Assembly: GCF_029533155.1 (NCBI RefSeq)
Contig: NZ_JAIZDB010000006.1
Span: forward strand, 124,001 to 188,000
DNA length: 64,000 nucleotides
Reading direction: 5' to 3'
Source of the DNA: Psychrobacillus antarcticus
Lineage (GTDB): Bacteria > Bacillota > Bacilli > Bacillales_A > Planococcaceae
A program made the position numbers and the translations under genes. Positions 9,562-18,430 of this stretch are shown here, one piece after another (the stretch's first letter is position 1; every line of letters starts with the position of its first letter). The notes under the pieces are model-generated. The model did not search any database. It was not told where the DNA came from and saw only the letters and a program-made list of their open reading frames with translations.

Positions 9562-10410
9562 TTAATATTGCCGCATCTCTACTACACCATTAATTGCTAC
9601 GAAAGCATTCAAGTCGATTGCCTTAATGAGTGTTCTAAGTTCAGGTTCTTCCAATCTATTAATAACACAGAACACTACCTCAACACGTTCATTGGAAAGT
9701 CCTCTTTCACCAACTACATATGTCACACCCCGTCCTAAACGTGTTTGAATTGCGTCACCAATTTTTCGTGAATTGTTACTAATAATCATAATATTTTTAG
9801 ATTCGTCAAAGCCTGCTTGCACCAGGTCTATTACCTTCATAGCTATAAAGTAAGCTATAGCCGAACATAAAGCACCCCTTAATCCATAAACTAGCATGGC
9901 GAATGAGAATATTAAGACATTAATACTCAAGATAACTTCCCCCACTGATAATGGGAATTTCTTTGCAATTAGGATAGCTAAAATTTCAGTACCGTCTAAA
10001 GCACCACCTTTTCGTAAAACAATACCAACCCCTAAACCAATCATAATACCGCCTAATACTGCAACTAACATCGTATCTCCAGAAATAATAGTTGGAATGT
10101 GATGCATTAAGGAAGTCGCAATTGACAATGCAGTTATACCAATTATTGAACTAAATGCGAATGACTTTCCCAGTTCCCTATATCCTATAAATACGAATGG
10201 AATATTTAAAATAAATAGGAATAGACTTAATGAGAATCCTGTTAAATGAGAGAACAAGATAGATATACCAGTAATTCCACCATCAATTATATTGTTTGGA
10301 ATCAGTACCGCTTCTAAACCGATAGCTGTAATAAGTGCTCCCATAATAATAAACAAAACACGACTCATTCTTTCAAACTTACTGATAGTCTGTCCATTTT
10401 TTACTTCCAA
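9562..10410 (-). CDS. YitT-family (DUF161/DUF2179) membrane protein
   Basis: A 282-residue protein with five or six hydrophobic segments between ~18 and 200 (DUF161/YitT membrane domain, including GGITGISIL and GGALDGTEILAIL) and a soluble C-terminal DUF2179 domain (~205-280, ISNNSRKIGDAIQTRLGRGVTYV..G). The family is widespread in Firmicutes with several paralogues per genome; the function is not established. The TTG start at 10408-10410 is preceded by AAAAGGAGATAGC, a good ribosome binding site. Confidence 0.9.
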   Translation of the reverse strand: MEVKNGQTISKFERMSRVLFIIMGALITAIGLEAVLIPNNIIDGGITGISILFSHLTGFSLSLFLFILNIPFVFIGYRELGKSFAFSSIIGITALSIATSLMHHIPTIISGDTMLVAVLGGIMIGLGVGIVLRKGGALDGTEILAILIAKKFPLSVGEVILSINVLIFSFAMLVYGLRGALCSAIAYFIAMKVIDLVQAGFDESKNIMIISNNSRKIGDAIQTRLGRGVTYVVGERGLSNERVEVVFCVINRLEEPELRTLIKAIDLNAFVAINGVVEMRQY

Positions 10411-10918
10411 TTTTGCTATCTCCTTTTATCACTTTCTGTTGAACATCATAGATTGGCATTTTTGCAAATCCTTTATATATATATGTTTTATAAACGACCT
10501 GTTATGCAGTTTCCTCCTACATATGAAATGTAAAATATAATAACTAACAAATATCTATACAACAAAAATAAACCCGACAACTAACTCCGAAAGAGTTATG
10601 ATAGACGAATTTGAACTAGTGAGAATAGTAAAAGTCCACTAGGCTATTTATTGATGCCATGTGGACTTTTTTGTTGTTTCTTCCTATAATTTTCATTGCA
10701 CAAAGACTAATCTTAGAAACGAATCAAAAATCAACTCTTCTTTCTTAAACCATTCGAGTTTGACAAATCAAGGTTACATGATTTCACCCTAGGATTTAGT
10801 CGTAATAAGAGTTCCTAATCATTTTAAGATATAGTTTTATTTGATGTTCACAATCTACTCCCAATTGAGTTCAAGCAGCTGAATTCTTGCACAAATGTTC
10901 TGAATGGAGCTAGCCCGC
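10411..10918. other. Gene-free interval of 508 bp
   Basis: Apart from the hairpin at 10630-10674 and a small stem AACTC-CGAAA-GAGTT near 10581-10595, I see no open reading frame with a ribosome binding site and no recognisable riboswitch. The T-run side of the hairpin is on the plus strand although no plus-strand gene precedes it closely, so a short non-coding transcript from about 10550 is possible. Confidence 0.4.
10630..10674 (+). terminator. Orphan terminator hairpin
   Basis: AAAGTCCAC...GTGGACTTTTTTG with a 21-nt loop. The T-tract suits plus-strand transcripts. On the minus strand it could end the kinase-like gene at 10919, but its tail there (TTTTACT) is weaker. Confidence 0.6.
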
Positions 10919-11593
10919 CTATTTTTTATATAAAATTTTCAAAATAGTTTTTGTAAAAACCTCATATGTAGAGGATTTCTTATCCCGCTGGTTATACCAC
11001 TTTCGAATCGTTTCTACTAACCAAAAAGGAACAGAATTCCCATCTATTAAATGATAGTATTGCTCATATCCCTTTTTTAGATGCTCCCACCGAAAATCAT
11101 TACCTGGTAGTATGTATTCAGAGATATCAATTATTTTTGCTCTTCCGTTTTGTAGTAAAATATTTTTCAAATGGATATCACGTGGGTTAAGACCCTTACT
11201 GCGAACATATTCTCTTGCATCCTCTACATCATTTACAACCTGTTCCGGAATGTGAATACCTTGCAGAATGCAGTCAAAAAGAGTTTTTCCTTCCTCGTAA
11301 CTTAAAACGAGGTATTCGTCGTATGAAGCAAAACATATTGAAAAGAAAGGTGAATCACCTAAAATACGGTAAACATTTGCTTCAACTTTTACTTTGTTTA
11401 CTTTGTCCTTGGCATATAATTTAAATGCATAAGCTGGAACGGAAAGAGATTGAAATACGCCTGCATCTGTCCCGACACCTATACATTTCAAATCATCAGC
11501 ATCACCACTTATAGTTACAGGCTCGTTATTTGGATTTGAAAATACTTTAATTTTGGAAAGAGAATCAATAGCTTTGTCCCAGTCTCTTACCAT
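10919..11593 (-). CDS. yrzF: Small protein-kinase-like protein (YrzF-like)
   Basis: A 224-residue protein resembling the compact eukaryotic-type kinase fold of B. subtilis YrzF. AFKLYAKDKVNKVKVEANVYRIL looks like the VAIK Lys and alpha-C Glu region (~55-78), GLNPRDIHLKNILL (~134-147) like the HRDxxxxN catalytic loop, and AKIIDISEY (~152-160) like DFG with Ser for Gly. The N-terminal glycine loop is poorly preserved. Kinase activity is therefore likely but unproven. The gene is transcribed alone; no partner phosphatase is nearby. Confidence 0.72.
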   Translation of the reverse strand: MVRDWDKAIDSLSKIKVFSNPNNEPVTISGDADDLKCIGVGTDAGVFQSLSVPAYAFKLYAKDKVNKVKVEANVYRILGDSPFFSICFASYDEYLVLSYEEGKTLFDCILQGIHIPEQVVNDVEDAREYVRSKGLNPRDIHLKNILLQNGRAKIIDISEYILPGNDFRWEHLKKGYEQYYHLIDGNSVPFWLVETIRKWYNQRDKKSSTYEVFTKTILKILYKK

Positions 11594-11696
11594 ATAAGCT
11601 CTCCCCTCTTTAACGTTTTAATGACTTATAATAAGAATTCTATATAGTCATTAACAAAATTTAGATTATTATTCTTTTTACTCATTTTTAAATTAT

Positions 11697-11736
11697 AAAG
11701 CCAAGCAGAACAATAATTTCTGCTTGGCTTTATTAA
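11697..11736. terminator. Terminator of the mhqD gene (bidirectional hairpin)
   Basis: A 14-bp perfect stem (AAAGCCAAGCAGAA and complement) flanked by A- and T-rich sequence on both sides, overlapping the end of the minus-strand esterase gene. Confidence 0.85.
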
Positions 11737-12338
11737 AATTTCGATTGATACCATCGTTTAGCAGCTTGCACTTCATCTTGTGTTAATTGGTGACCATAAG
11801 AATGCCAGTATAGCTCTACCTCTGCTCCCGCTCCTTGCAATAAGTCCTGTAGCTCCACTGATTCTGCAGCAGGACACATTTGATCATTCTTACCCGCTCC
11901 GATGAACACAGGAGTTTTCGACATACCTGGTAATTCCACTCCACGTCTAGGAACCATTGGGTGATGTAAAATTGCACCTTTTAATACATTTTCATATTCA
12001 AATAAAAGATTTCCTGCGATATTGGCACCATTCGAGTAACCAACCGCTATTACATTATCTCGGTCAAATTCATATTTTACCGCAGCCTCATCGATGAAAT
12101 TTTTCAATTCTTCTGTTCTAAGCTGTAAATCTCCTAGATCAAAGACCCCTTCTGCTAAACGTTTAAAAAATCGCGGCATTCCATTTTCTAAAACATTTCC
12201 TCGCACACTTAAAATATTTGCTGCTGCATCTATTTCTTTACCAAGACCTACTAAATCATGCTCATTTCCACCTGTTCCGTGTAACAGTAATAACGTTGGT
12301 TTGGAAGAATCCTCGCCCTTATAAAAAACATGGTTCAT
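11733..12338 (-). CDS. mhqD: Alpha/beta hydrolase, carboxylesterase MhqD-type
   Basis: A ~201-residue alpha/beta hydrolase of the phospholipase/carboxylesterase family. It shows LLLLHGTGG (oxyanion loop), the nucleophile elbow GYSNGAN, the acid in GAGKNDQMCP and the catalytic His in YGHQLT. B. subtilis MhqD, of matching size, belongs to a quinone/catechol stress regulon and is annotated as a hydrolase; here the neighbouring mhq genes are absent, so regulation is unknown. The ATG at 12336-12338 is chosen because GAGAGGAAG lies 8 nt upstream; an upstream TTG falls within that ribosome binding site. Confidence 0.82.
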   Translation of the reverse strand: MNHVFYKGEDSSKPTLLLLHGTGGNEHDLVGLGKEIDAAANILSVRGNVLENGMPRFFKRLAEGVFDLGDLQLRTEELKNFIDEAAVKYEFDRDNVIAVGYSNGANIAGNLLFEYENVLKGAILHHPMVPRRGVELPGMSKTPVFIGAGKNDQMCPAAESVELQDLLQGAGAEVELYWHSYGHQLTQDEVQAAKRWYQSKF

Positions 12339-12408
12339 GTTATAACTTCCTCTCAATTATCTTGAATTTGAGATAATTATAACGTATGCTTTTTTTAAGG
12401 TCAACTGA

Positions 12409-13437
12409 TTAGCGCTCTCCCTCATTTAAAAGAATTAACTTTAACTTCTCTGGCTCATCAACCCGAATAGCAAATTCTGTTATGCTTTTTTTCGCGCCCA
12501 TGAACATTGTCGCCTCAACTGGTCTACTGAGGTAAATAACCGCTTGGGGTTCAACAGATTCAAAATCTTTATAAGCAAATAATATCGTATTCTTATTCGA
12601 AGCTTTTATATCCCATTTTATCTCCTTAATCCCTTGCAGAGGCATGACAATTCGGGAGGTAAGACCTCGTGAAATATATAGTTTTCCATTTTTAATTTCC
12701 AAAGGATGTAATTTCATAATTTGAATTTCTGCCATAAAGAAGAACAACGAATAGATATTAAATATTAACAGAACGATTGATAGTACAAGTGATTTATCGT
12801 GTAACCACCAATGGATTCCAATTGTCTCAATTAGAATTGAATGAATTATCATCATATGGAAGGCTATTGCACTAGTTTTTTTATGCATAGTTACAACACC
12901 TTCATGATTAGGAGCTTTCTTCTTCCATGTAAAAAATGCATAATAAATCATTAGAAATTCGGACATCACTATCCGAATTAATATATTTTTAGTCACTACT
13001 TTTTCAACCGAAGGAAGTAAGCTATATAGTGCTCCCTCATTCATTTCCTTCATGTTAAATCGAATTTTGGGTATTTTCCAAATGACTAAAAAGATTAAGG
13101 CAATTTCTGCAACTATTAAAAGTATCTCTATTACAATACCAGCGTAAAGTATTCCAGTAAACGGAGCGAACAATTCGTTAGGTATAAGTATTCTTGCTAT
13201 AATTAGACTTGCCACAGTTATTCCAATTGTTTGCTTGATAGATAATTTAAAGGCTGCATACATTAAAAGTGGGGCGATAATAGCGAAATCAATTAGCGAC
13301 CCTACTACAGCACCAGTATTTAGTTGCAGCGATAAATAGTCCTGTACAGATGATTGATAGATTATAAAGTTGGTGGAAAGAACTAGGAAAAGTAATGCAA
13401 TTGCTATATTTGCATACTTGGTTTTACGATATACCAT
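12409..13437 (-). CDS. Polytopic membrane protein of unknown function
   Basis: A 342-residue protein, not recognised. It has about seven hydrophobic segments: ~10-27, ~45-62, ~68-85, ~93-120, ~150-170, ~193-210 and ~218-235. A soluble beta-rich C-terminal region follows (~245-340: IKNGKLYISRGLTSRIVMPLQGIKEIKWD...), resembling a PH-like membrane-protein domain; this is a weak structural guess. Strong RBS GGAGGAAATTTT precedes the ATG. The divergent neighbour is adenine deaminase, 99 bp away. No conserved catalytic motif is visible. Confidence 0.75.
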   Translation of the reverse strand: MVYRKTKYANIAIALLFLVLSTNFIIYQSSVQDYLSLQLNTGAVVGSLIDFAIIAPLLMYAAFKLSIKQTIGITVASLIIARILIPNELFAPFTGILYAGIVIEILLIVAEIALIFLVIWKIPKIRFNMKEMNEGALYSLLPSVEKVVTKNILIRIVMSEFLMIYYAFFTWKKKAPNHEGVVTMHKKTSAIAFHMMIIHSILIETIGIHWWLHDKSLVLSIVLLIFNIYSLFFFMAEIQIMKLHPLEIKNGKLYISRGLTSRIVMPLQGIKEIKWDIKASNKNTILFAYKDFESVEPQAVIYLSRPVEATMFMGAKKSITEFAIRVDEPEKLKLILLNEGER

Positions 13438-13488
13438 AAAATTTCCTCCTTTATGTATCTTCCCTAATTATAACTACCCGCTTTTAAT

Positions 13489-13502
13489 ATATACCAGTAT
13501 AT
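13489..13502. promoter_or_regulatory. Palindrome in the divergent adeC control region
   Basis: ATATAC-CA-GTATAT, 14 bp, midway between the divergent membrane-protein gene and adenine deaminase. It could be an operator or merely the -10 region; the evidence is symmetry and position only. The 99-bp interval is too short for a typical purine riboswitch plus promoter. Confidence 0.3.
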
Positions 13503-13536
13503 TATGCAAAACTATCCAAAAAAGGAGCACAATTAA

Positions 13537-15288
13537 ATGTCTATAGAAAAAGAGCAACTGGAGAAACGGATTCTTGTTTCTCAACAAAAACAATCCGCAG
13601 ATTTTATCCTTCGAAATGCTACTGTTGCAGATGTATATTCACTAAGATGGATAAAGGCTGACATAGTGGTTTCAGATGGCATGATTGTTGCAATAGATGC
13701 TACAGGAAATTATGAAGCATTGCACGAAGAAGATGCAGAAGGAAAGTATGTCATTCCCGGATTAATTGACGGACATATTCATATAGAGTCATCCATGGTA
13801 ACTCCTGCCGAATTTAGTCGTATATTACTCCCACACGGTATTACAACCGTTATTACGGACCCACATGAGATAGCAAATGTAGCTGGATCGGATGGAATTC
13901 AATTTATGCTGGATGATGCAACAAATTGCGAAATGGATATTCATGTGATGCTTCCATCCAGTGTTCCTGCTACACCCATGGAGCATGCAGGTGCCATTCT
14001 TCACGCAAGTGACTTGCAGCCCTTCCTTGAAAATGATGCAGTTCTAGGGCTTGCAGAAGTAATGGACTTCCCTGCTGTGCTATCTGCGGAGTCTAATATG
14101 ATGGACAAACTAAAAATGGCCATGGACGCGAGAGTAATAATTGATGGTCATGGCTCTGGGCTTAACTCGGAGCAAATCAGAGGATACCGCGCAGCAGGTA
14201 TTCAAACAGATCATGAGTGCGTCACAGCTGAAGAGGCATTGGACAGAGTTTTTCAAGGAATGTACGTCTTAATGAGAGAAGGCTCTGCAGCAAAAAATGT
14301 ACTCGATTTACTACCTGCCGTTAATCCCCATAACGCTCGCCGATTCTTATTTTGTACAGATGACAAGCATTTAGATGAGCTTCTCGAGGAAGGTAGTATT
14401 AATCACGCTATCCGCCTAGCTATAAAAGAAGGAATGGAGCCTCTCCAAGCCATTCAGTTAGCGACACTTAACGCAGCTGAATGTTACCAATTAACTAATA
14501 AAGGCGCACTTGCACCTGGTTTTATAGCCGATTTCTTACTAGTTGAAAGCTTAGAAGATTTAAAAGCTATTGCCGTTTGGAAAAATGGAATTAAGGTAGC
14601 ACAACATCAAGAAATGCTTATAAAAGAATACAATAAACAGGAACCATCTATTCACCTAACTAATACTATGAAACTGCCTAATTTATTTCCAGACTCTTTT
14701 GCCATTCCTTTTACCAATGACGGCACAGCTAATGTTATGGAGATTGTACCAAACCAAATTACTACGAAGAAAAAAGTAATGAAAGTCCCAGTAGTAAACG
14801 GCCTATTCACAACAAGTGTTGAGCATGATTTGCTTAAGCTTGCAGTTATTGAACGCCATCACTTACTGGGAACAATGGGACTTGGAATTGTCCATGGTTT
14901 CGGTTTAAAGCAAGGTGCTATTGCAACTACTATCGCACATGACTCACATAACCTCATTATCTTAGGAACGAACGATGAGGATATGTTAAAAGCTAGCCAG
15001 GAATTAGAACGAATTAAAGGAGGTTTCGCGATCGTCCAAGATGGACAGGTACTCGCCTCCCTTGCTTTACCTATTGCAGGTTTAATGACAAATCGTCCTG
15101 CTAAAGAAACTGCACTGGAATTAAAGAAACTGCATGAAGCACTTCATATACTTCATCCAGATTTGGATTTCCACTTGTTCTTAACTTTATCTTTTATCAG
15201 TCTTCCGGTAATTCCAGAACTAAAGCTGACAGATAGTGGATTATTCGATGTCGTCGAGTTCAAACATATCCCGATTCAAATAGATTAA
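13537..15288 (+). CDS. adeC: Adenine deaminase
   Basis: Metal-dependent amidohydrolase converting adenine to hypoxanthine and ammonia for purine salvage. The 583 residues match the family (~580). Seen in sequence: DGHIHIESSMVTP (metal-binding HxH), HGITTVITDPHEIANVAG, LAEVMDFPAV (metal-bridging Glu region), DGHGSGL, TDHECVTAEEA, FCTDDKH, and a C-terminal adenine deaminase domain with IAHDSHN. The start ATG has AAAGGAGCACAATTAA upstream. The gene is monocistronic, followed by a large non-coding repeat. Confident. Confidence 0.96.
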   Translation: MSIEKEQLEKRILVSQQKQSADFILRNATVADVYSLRWIKADIVVSDGMIVAIDATGNYEALHEEDAEGKYVIPGLIDGHIHIESSMVTPAEFSRILLPHGITTVITDPHEIANVAGSDGIQFMLDDATNCEMDIHVMLPSSVPATPMEHAGAILHASDLQPFLENDAVLGLAEVMDFPAVLSAESNMMDKLKMAMDARVIIDGHGSGLNSEQIRGYRAAGIQTDHECVTAEEALDRVFQGMYVLMREGSAAKNVLDLLPAVNPHNARRFLFCTDDKHLDELLEEGSINHAIRLAIKEGMEPLQAIQLATLNAAECYQLTNKGALAPGFIADFLLVESLEDLKAIAVWKNGIKVAQHQEMLIKEYNKQEPSIHLTNTMKLPNLFPDSFAIPFTNDGTANVMEIVPNQITTKKKVMKVPVVNGLFTTSVEHDLLKLAVIERHHLLGTMGLGIVHGFGLKQGAIATTIAHDSHNLIILGTNDEDMLKASQELERIKGGFAIVQDGQVLASLALPIAGLMTNRPAKETALELKKLHEALHILHPDLDFHLFLTLSFISLPVIPELKLTDSGLFDVVEFKHIPIQID

Positions 15289-15317
15289 GGTTTCCGATTA
15301 AACATAAGAAAAACCAT

Positions 15318-16190
15318 GCATAAAGTCGGCCGATCCTTTTAGTTCAAAACCTGTTTCTATCGTTTTCAAAGGGCTTTGGACAGACGTTTTGCTATATGAT
15401 TACCGAGTGAATTTTTAGTGATGCTAGTAGGTTGTGACTTCCGTCACAACCTACTAGCATCACTTTTTTCGGTAATCTTATGGCGTTTGTCTGCCCGCCA
15501 CCCTTCCATAACTCTTAGAAACAGGTAAGTGCATTTTTGGATAACTAGAGAAAAGATACTTTCCTATTCGAAAAAAGGCTAGATGAGTACAGTCTAAGTG
15601 CGCGACATCGTGGTGCTCCTGCGCAAAGCTCGTCGCAAAATAAAAAAACATTTCGCAGCGACTGCCTGACCCGCATCGTGCGGGTCCGATGATGCAATTT
15701 CGTTCGCAATTTCGCTTCTTTATTAGTGAACACTTACTATTTTTCTTATTTCCACTAGATGAAAGAAAATCTACCTTTTCATCCTTCATTACAGAATAGT
15801 ATTTCTAATTTAGCAGATGGTTTTATCCCTATATTAACTTTGACTACTCATATCATCTAAGCAATTGGCTATGCTCTATCTTATAGTTGAGTACTACTCA
15901 CTTAGTTGATTGGAGTGAAAGGTGGCGACTCCGGCGGGATGAGTGAGACAGATGAGCTATCACAACGACGCGCTTGCGACAGTGATAGCTCATCGCTCAC
16001 CCCACGGAGGCCCACAGGAAGTGGGTTATGCAATCGTTGCCGCAGGACGCGGCGAACTTAGATTGCCTTCCTTTTGAGAGGTGGCGCTCTTAGCCTTTGT
16101 ATCCCACCTGAAACGGAAATCAGTAGTATTATTCATTCTTTTCACCATAAACACAGTGTACACGGTACATTTTTATATACTTATCTTTCA
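15318..16190 (+). repeat. Composite non-coding repeat, copy A
   Basis: One of four related ~0.7-0.9 kb elements, all in the same orientation. Module 1 (15348-15526) is a giant imperfect palindrome: AACCTGTTTCTA...AAGGGC...GGACAG...ATTACC is mirrored by its complement, with a perfect 21-bp, 4-nt-loop central hairpin at 15418-15463 followed by TTTTTT. Module 2 (15527-15760) is GC-rich with CATCGTGGTGCTCCTGCGC and CGACTGCCTGACCCGCATCG. Module 3 (15905-16123) begins TTGATTGGAGTGAAAGGTGG and ends with an imperfect inverted match. Short Arg/Cys-rich reading frames inside lack ribosome binding sites and are not conserved between copies. Confidence 0.88.
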
Positions 16191-16222
16191 AAAGAAGCTG
16201 CTCCATCTAGGAGCAGCTTCTC
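16190..16222 (-). terminator. Terminator of the MFS exporter gene
   Basis: GAAGCTGCTCC/GGAGCAGCTTC 11-bp perfect stem with a 5-nt loop and a T-rich tail on the minus strand, touching the stop codon of the upstream gene. Confidence 0.9.
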
Positions 16223-17395
16223 TTAAGTTATTTGCTTCGTACCCTTCCAGATGATAGAACCAATAGTTGTAATTACTAATACAACTAGGCCTAATACGAA
16301 CGGATAAATAATATTCACATCATATAAAGTACCTGCAAGCAATGGTCCCAATACATTCCCTATACTCATATAAGCATTGTTCATACCCATTGCGAATCCT
16401 TGCTCTTTTCCAGCTAACTTAGAGATTAATGTTGTCAGCACTGGACGTAAAATAGAAGTCGACAGGAAAATGATCATCGTTATGACAAAGAAAAAGGCAT
16501 AGCTTGATATTAAAATCGAAAGAAGGAAGCCAAATGCGGCAACACCTAAAAAGATTCTCAAAACATTTGCTTCCCCGAATCTCCGAACGACTTTATCCAC
16601 CACGAACACTTGAATAATTACACTTACGATTCCAGTTGCGGTGATCATCCATGCAATATCCTGCGGAGAAGCACCAAACTGATCATCTACAAACAAACCT
16701 AACACCGATTCATAAGCAAGTAATCCAAAGCTCATCACTAAGGTTATAACAAGTGGGATGAAGTATGGTTTTTTAAATGATTGAGCAATCTCTTTTGCCA
16801 TCGATTCTGATTTGTTCTCTGATGCTGATGCATCTGATGGTTTGCTTTCTTTCAATACTAGGGTAGAAAAGATTACTGCTACAACTCCAACTAAAGCAGA
16901 AATTAGGAGTGGCATTTTCAAACCAAATTCCGCCAAAAACCCACCAATCCCTGGTCCTACTACTATACCTAAGGACATTGCAGCAGATATTAAACTATTT
17001 CCTTTAGCACGTTGTTCTATAGAAGTAATATCAGCCACATATGCGAAAATAGCAGGCACCAATAACGCAGCTCCAACTCCACCAATCGCACGTGAAACAT
17101 ACAAAACGCCGATGGAATTCGAGAAATAAAATACAAACATGGATAATGCAAGTCCGCTTAGACCCGCTATAATCATAATTCTTCTTCCGTACTTATCAGC
17201 CCATTTACCAGAAATCGGAGACATGACAAGCTGTGCTCCAGCAAATATAGAAATCATTAGACCTGCTGCTATTCCACCTTGATCGATAGATTTTAAATAA
17301 GCTGGTAATATAGGAATAACAATTCCAAAACTCGCAATAGCAATAAACATATTAATCATTAATATAGATAATTTCTTTCGTTGATCCTTCGTCAT
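16223..17395 (-). CDS. MFS drug-type efflux transporter (DHA1 family)
   Basis: A 390-residue transporter with 12 predicted membrane segments. It carries the MFS motif A region GKWADKYGRRIMII (between TM2 and TM3, ~residues 58-71) and the antiporter motif C-like stretch AAMSLGIVVGPGIGGFLAEFG in TM5. The nearest types are NorA/Bmr/TetA-like proton-driven multidrug exporters; the substrate is not known. The ATG at 17393-17395 (MTKDQRKKLS) is chosen, with AAAGAGGTATGAG just before it. A 21-codon upstream extension has no ribosome binding site. Confidence 0.88.
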   Translation of the reverse strand: MTKDQRKKLSILMINMFIAIASFGIVIPILPAYLKSIDQGGIAAGLMISIFAGAQLVMSPISGKWADKYGRRIMIIAGLSGLALSMFVFYFSNSIGVLYVSRAIGGVGAALLVPAIFAYVADITSIEQRAKGNSLISAAMSLGIVVGPGIGGFLAEFGLKMPLLISALVGVVAVIFSTLVLKESKPSDASASENKSESMAKEIAQSFKKPYFIPLVITLVMSFGLLAYESVLGLFVDDQFGASPQDIAWMITATGIVSVIIQVFVVDKVVRRFGEANVLRIFLGVAAFGFLLSILISSYAFFFVITMIIFLSTSILRPVLTTLISKLAGKEQGFAMGMNNAYMSIGNVLGPLLAGTLYDVNIIYPFVLGLVVLVITTIGSIIWKGTKQIT

Positions 17396-17461
17396 CTCAT
17401 ACCTCTTTCTTCCATCGTACTTATACATAAGCAATAGATTAACATGATTTATCCTCAAAAA

Positions 17462-17515
17462 ACAACAAAGCTACCTTTCACCTATGAAAACTGGTGGAAG
17501 ATAGCCTCGTTTTGT
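17462..17515 (-). terminator. Probable terminator of the DUF3221 gene
   Basis: Imperfect stem (GAGGCTATCTTCCACC with GGTGAAAGGTAGCTTT, containing wobble pairs) followed by TTGTTGTTTTTT on the minus strand. Confidence 0.65.
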
Positions 17516-17893
17516 TTACTCATTAAGCTTTTCAATAGTCCTAGCAGTACCTTTAGCGGGATATGATTCTTCAAGAGTAATATATCCAACCTTCACTTCA
17601 TCATATAACTTTAATCGACTACGCTGATCCATGGCCAAAGAAAACCATGTCGCATCTTTACCAACTTCTAGTGCATCTTCTACTGACATATTTTTTGCAT
17701 CATCAAGCGATAACCCACCAATTACTAAGATAGAGGTATCTTGAATATCGATAATCATTCCCTCAGTATAACTTGTTGGTTGTTGCGGTTGATTTGGATT
17801 ATCTTCAAAAAACTGCATAATAAAATAAAAGCTCGCACCAATCGCTATTAATAGAATAGCAAGCACTATTCCTACCGTATACTTCCCTCTCAT
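17516..17893 (-). CDS. DUF3221-family membrane-anchored protein
   Basis: A 125-residue protein with an uncleaved-looking N-terminal hydrophobic segment (~7-27) and an extracytoplasmic beta-rich domain: EGMIIDIQDTSILVIGG...AKNMSVEDALEVGKDATWFSL...LKLYDEVKVGYITLEESYPAKGTART. This pattern fits the DUF3221 family of Bacillus, whose function is unknown. It is 13 bp downstream of the 157-residue hypothetical gene and probably co-transcribed with it. No Cys lipobox is seen. Confidence 0.75.
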   Translation of the reverse strand: MRGKYTVGIVLAILLIAIGASFYFIMQFFEDNPNQPQQPTSYTEGMIIDIQDTSILVIGGLSLDDAKNMSVEDALEVGKDATWFSLAMDQRSRLKLYDEVKVGYITLEESYPAKGTARTIEKLNE

Positions 17894-17906
17894 AGTAGGG
17901 ACCCCC

Positions 17907-18380
17907 TTATCTGTTGCTGTCTAGGCGGAAGCCTTCTGCTAGCAGATAAGTTTTTGCTTCACTATATGATCCAAAGCTTTCTTCTAAGTTATACCCATGA
18001 TAGATATTCCACAAAGTATCTTCTTGTAATAATGTTAGCTGGGAATCTTCTTTGTTTTTCCAAACTTCTTCAATTTCTTTATCTTGAAACTCTTCTTCCT
18101 CCGTTGCAAGATAGGCAATTGAATCTTTAATAATCGCTCGAAGTTCATTTGCTGAAGCTTCACGAATATTTAACAGTCCTTTTTCGTCTGCTGTCTCGTA
18201 TTGGGGAAGATCTCCTACATAAACAAAGCCATTTCCATTTGGATGAAGATGGTAAACTACAGTTGTTTTTTCATATAAGCTCTTTTCGTAATGATAATTT
18301 ACTCGTTTCATCGATACCTCTTTACGAGTAAGCTCCGTAAATTCTTGTATAATTGCTTCTTTTTCTTCAAATGTTAGCAT
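17907..18380 (-). CDS. Hypothetical acidic protein
   Basis: A 157-residue soluble protein, not recognised. It is acidic, with a beta-strand segment TTVVYHLHPNGNGFVYVGDLPQYE (~35-58), helices, and a C-terminal stretch SFGSYSEAKTYLLAEGFRL. The start ATG is preceded by GAAAGAGGAATTAG. It lies between the 30-codon membrane peptide gene and the DUF3221 gene in one minus-strand run. No enzymatic motif or membrane segment is seen. Confidence 0.7.
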   Translation of the reverse strand: MLTFEEKEAIIQEFTELTRKEVSMKRVNYHYEKSLYEKTTVVYHLHPNGNGFVYVGDLPQYETADEKGLLNIREASANELRAIIKDSIAYLATEEEEFQDKEIEEVWKNKEDSQLTLLQEDTLWNIYHGYNLEESFGSYSEAKTYLLAEGFRLDSNR

Positions 18381-18430
18381 CTAATTCCTCTTTCTGTACG
18401 TTTTTTCATTTACCTATTATAGCATACTCT

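Noticed and set aside
15478-15789. Arg/Cys/Ser-rich reading frames within repeat copy A (15478-15789 and 15545-15733, minus strand)
   Set aside because: They lie wholly in the GC-rich repeat, lack ribosome binding sites and are not kept in frame in the other copies.
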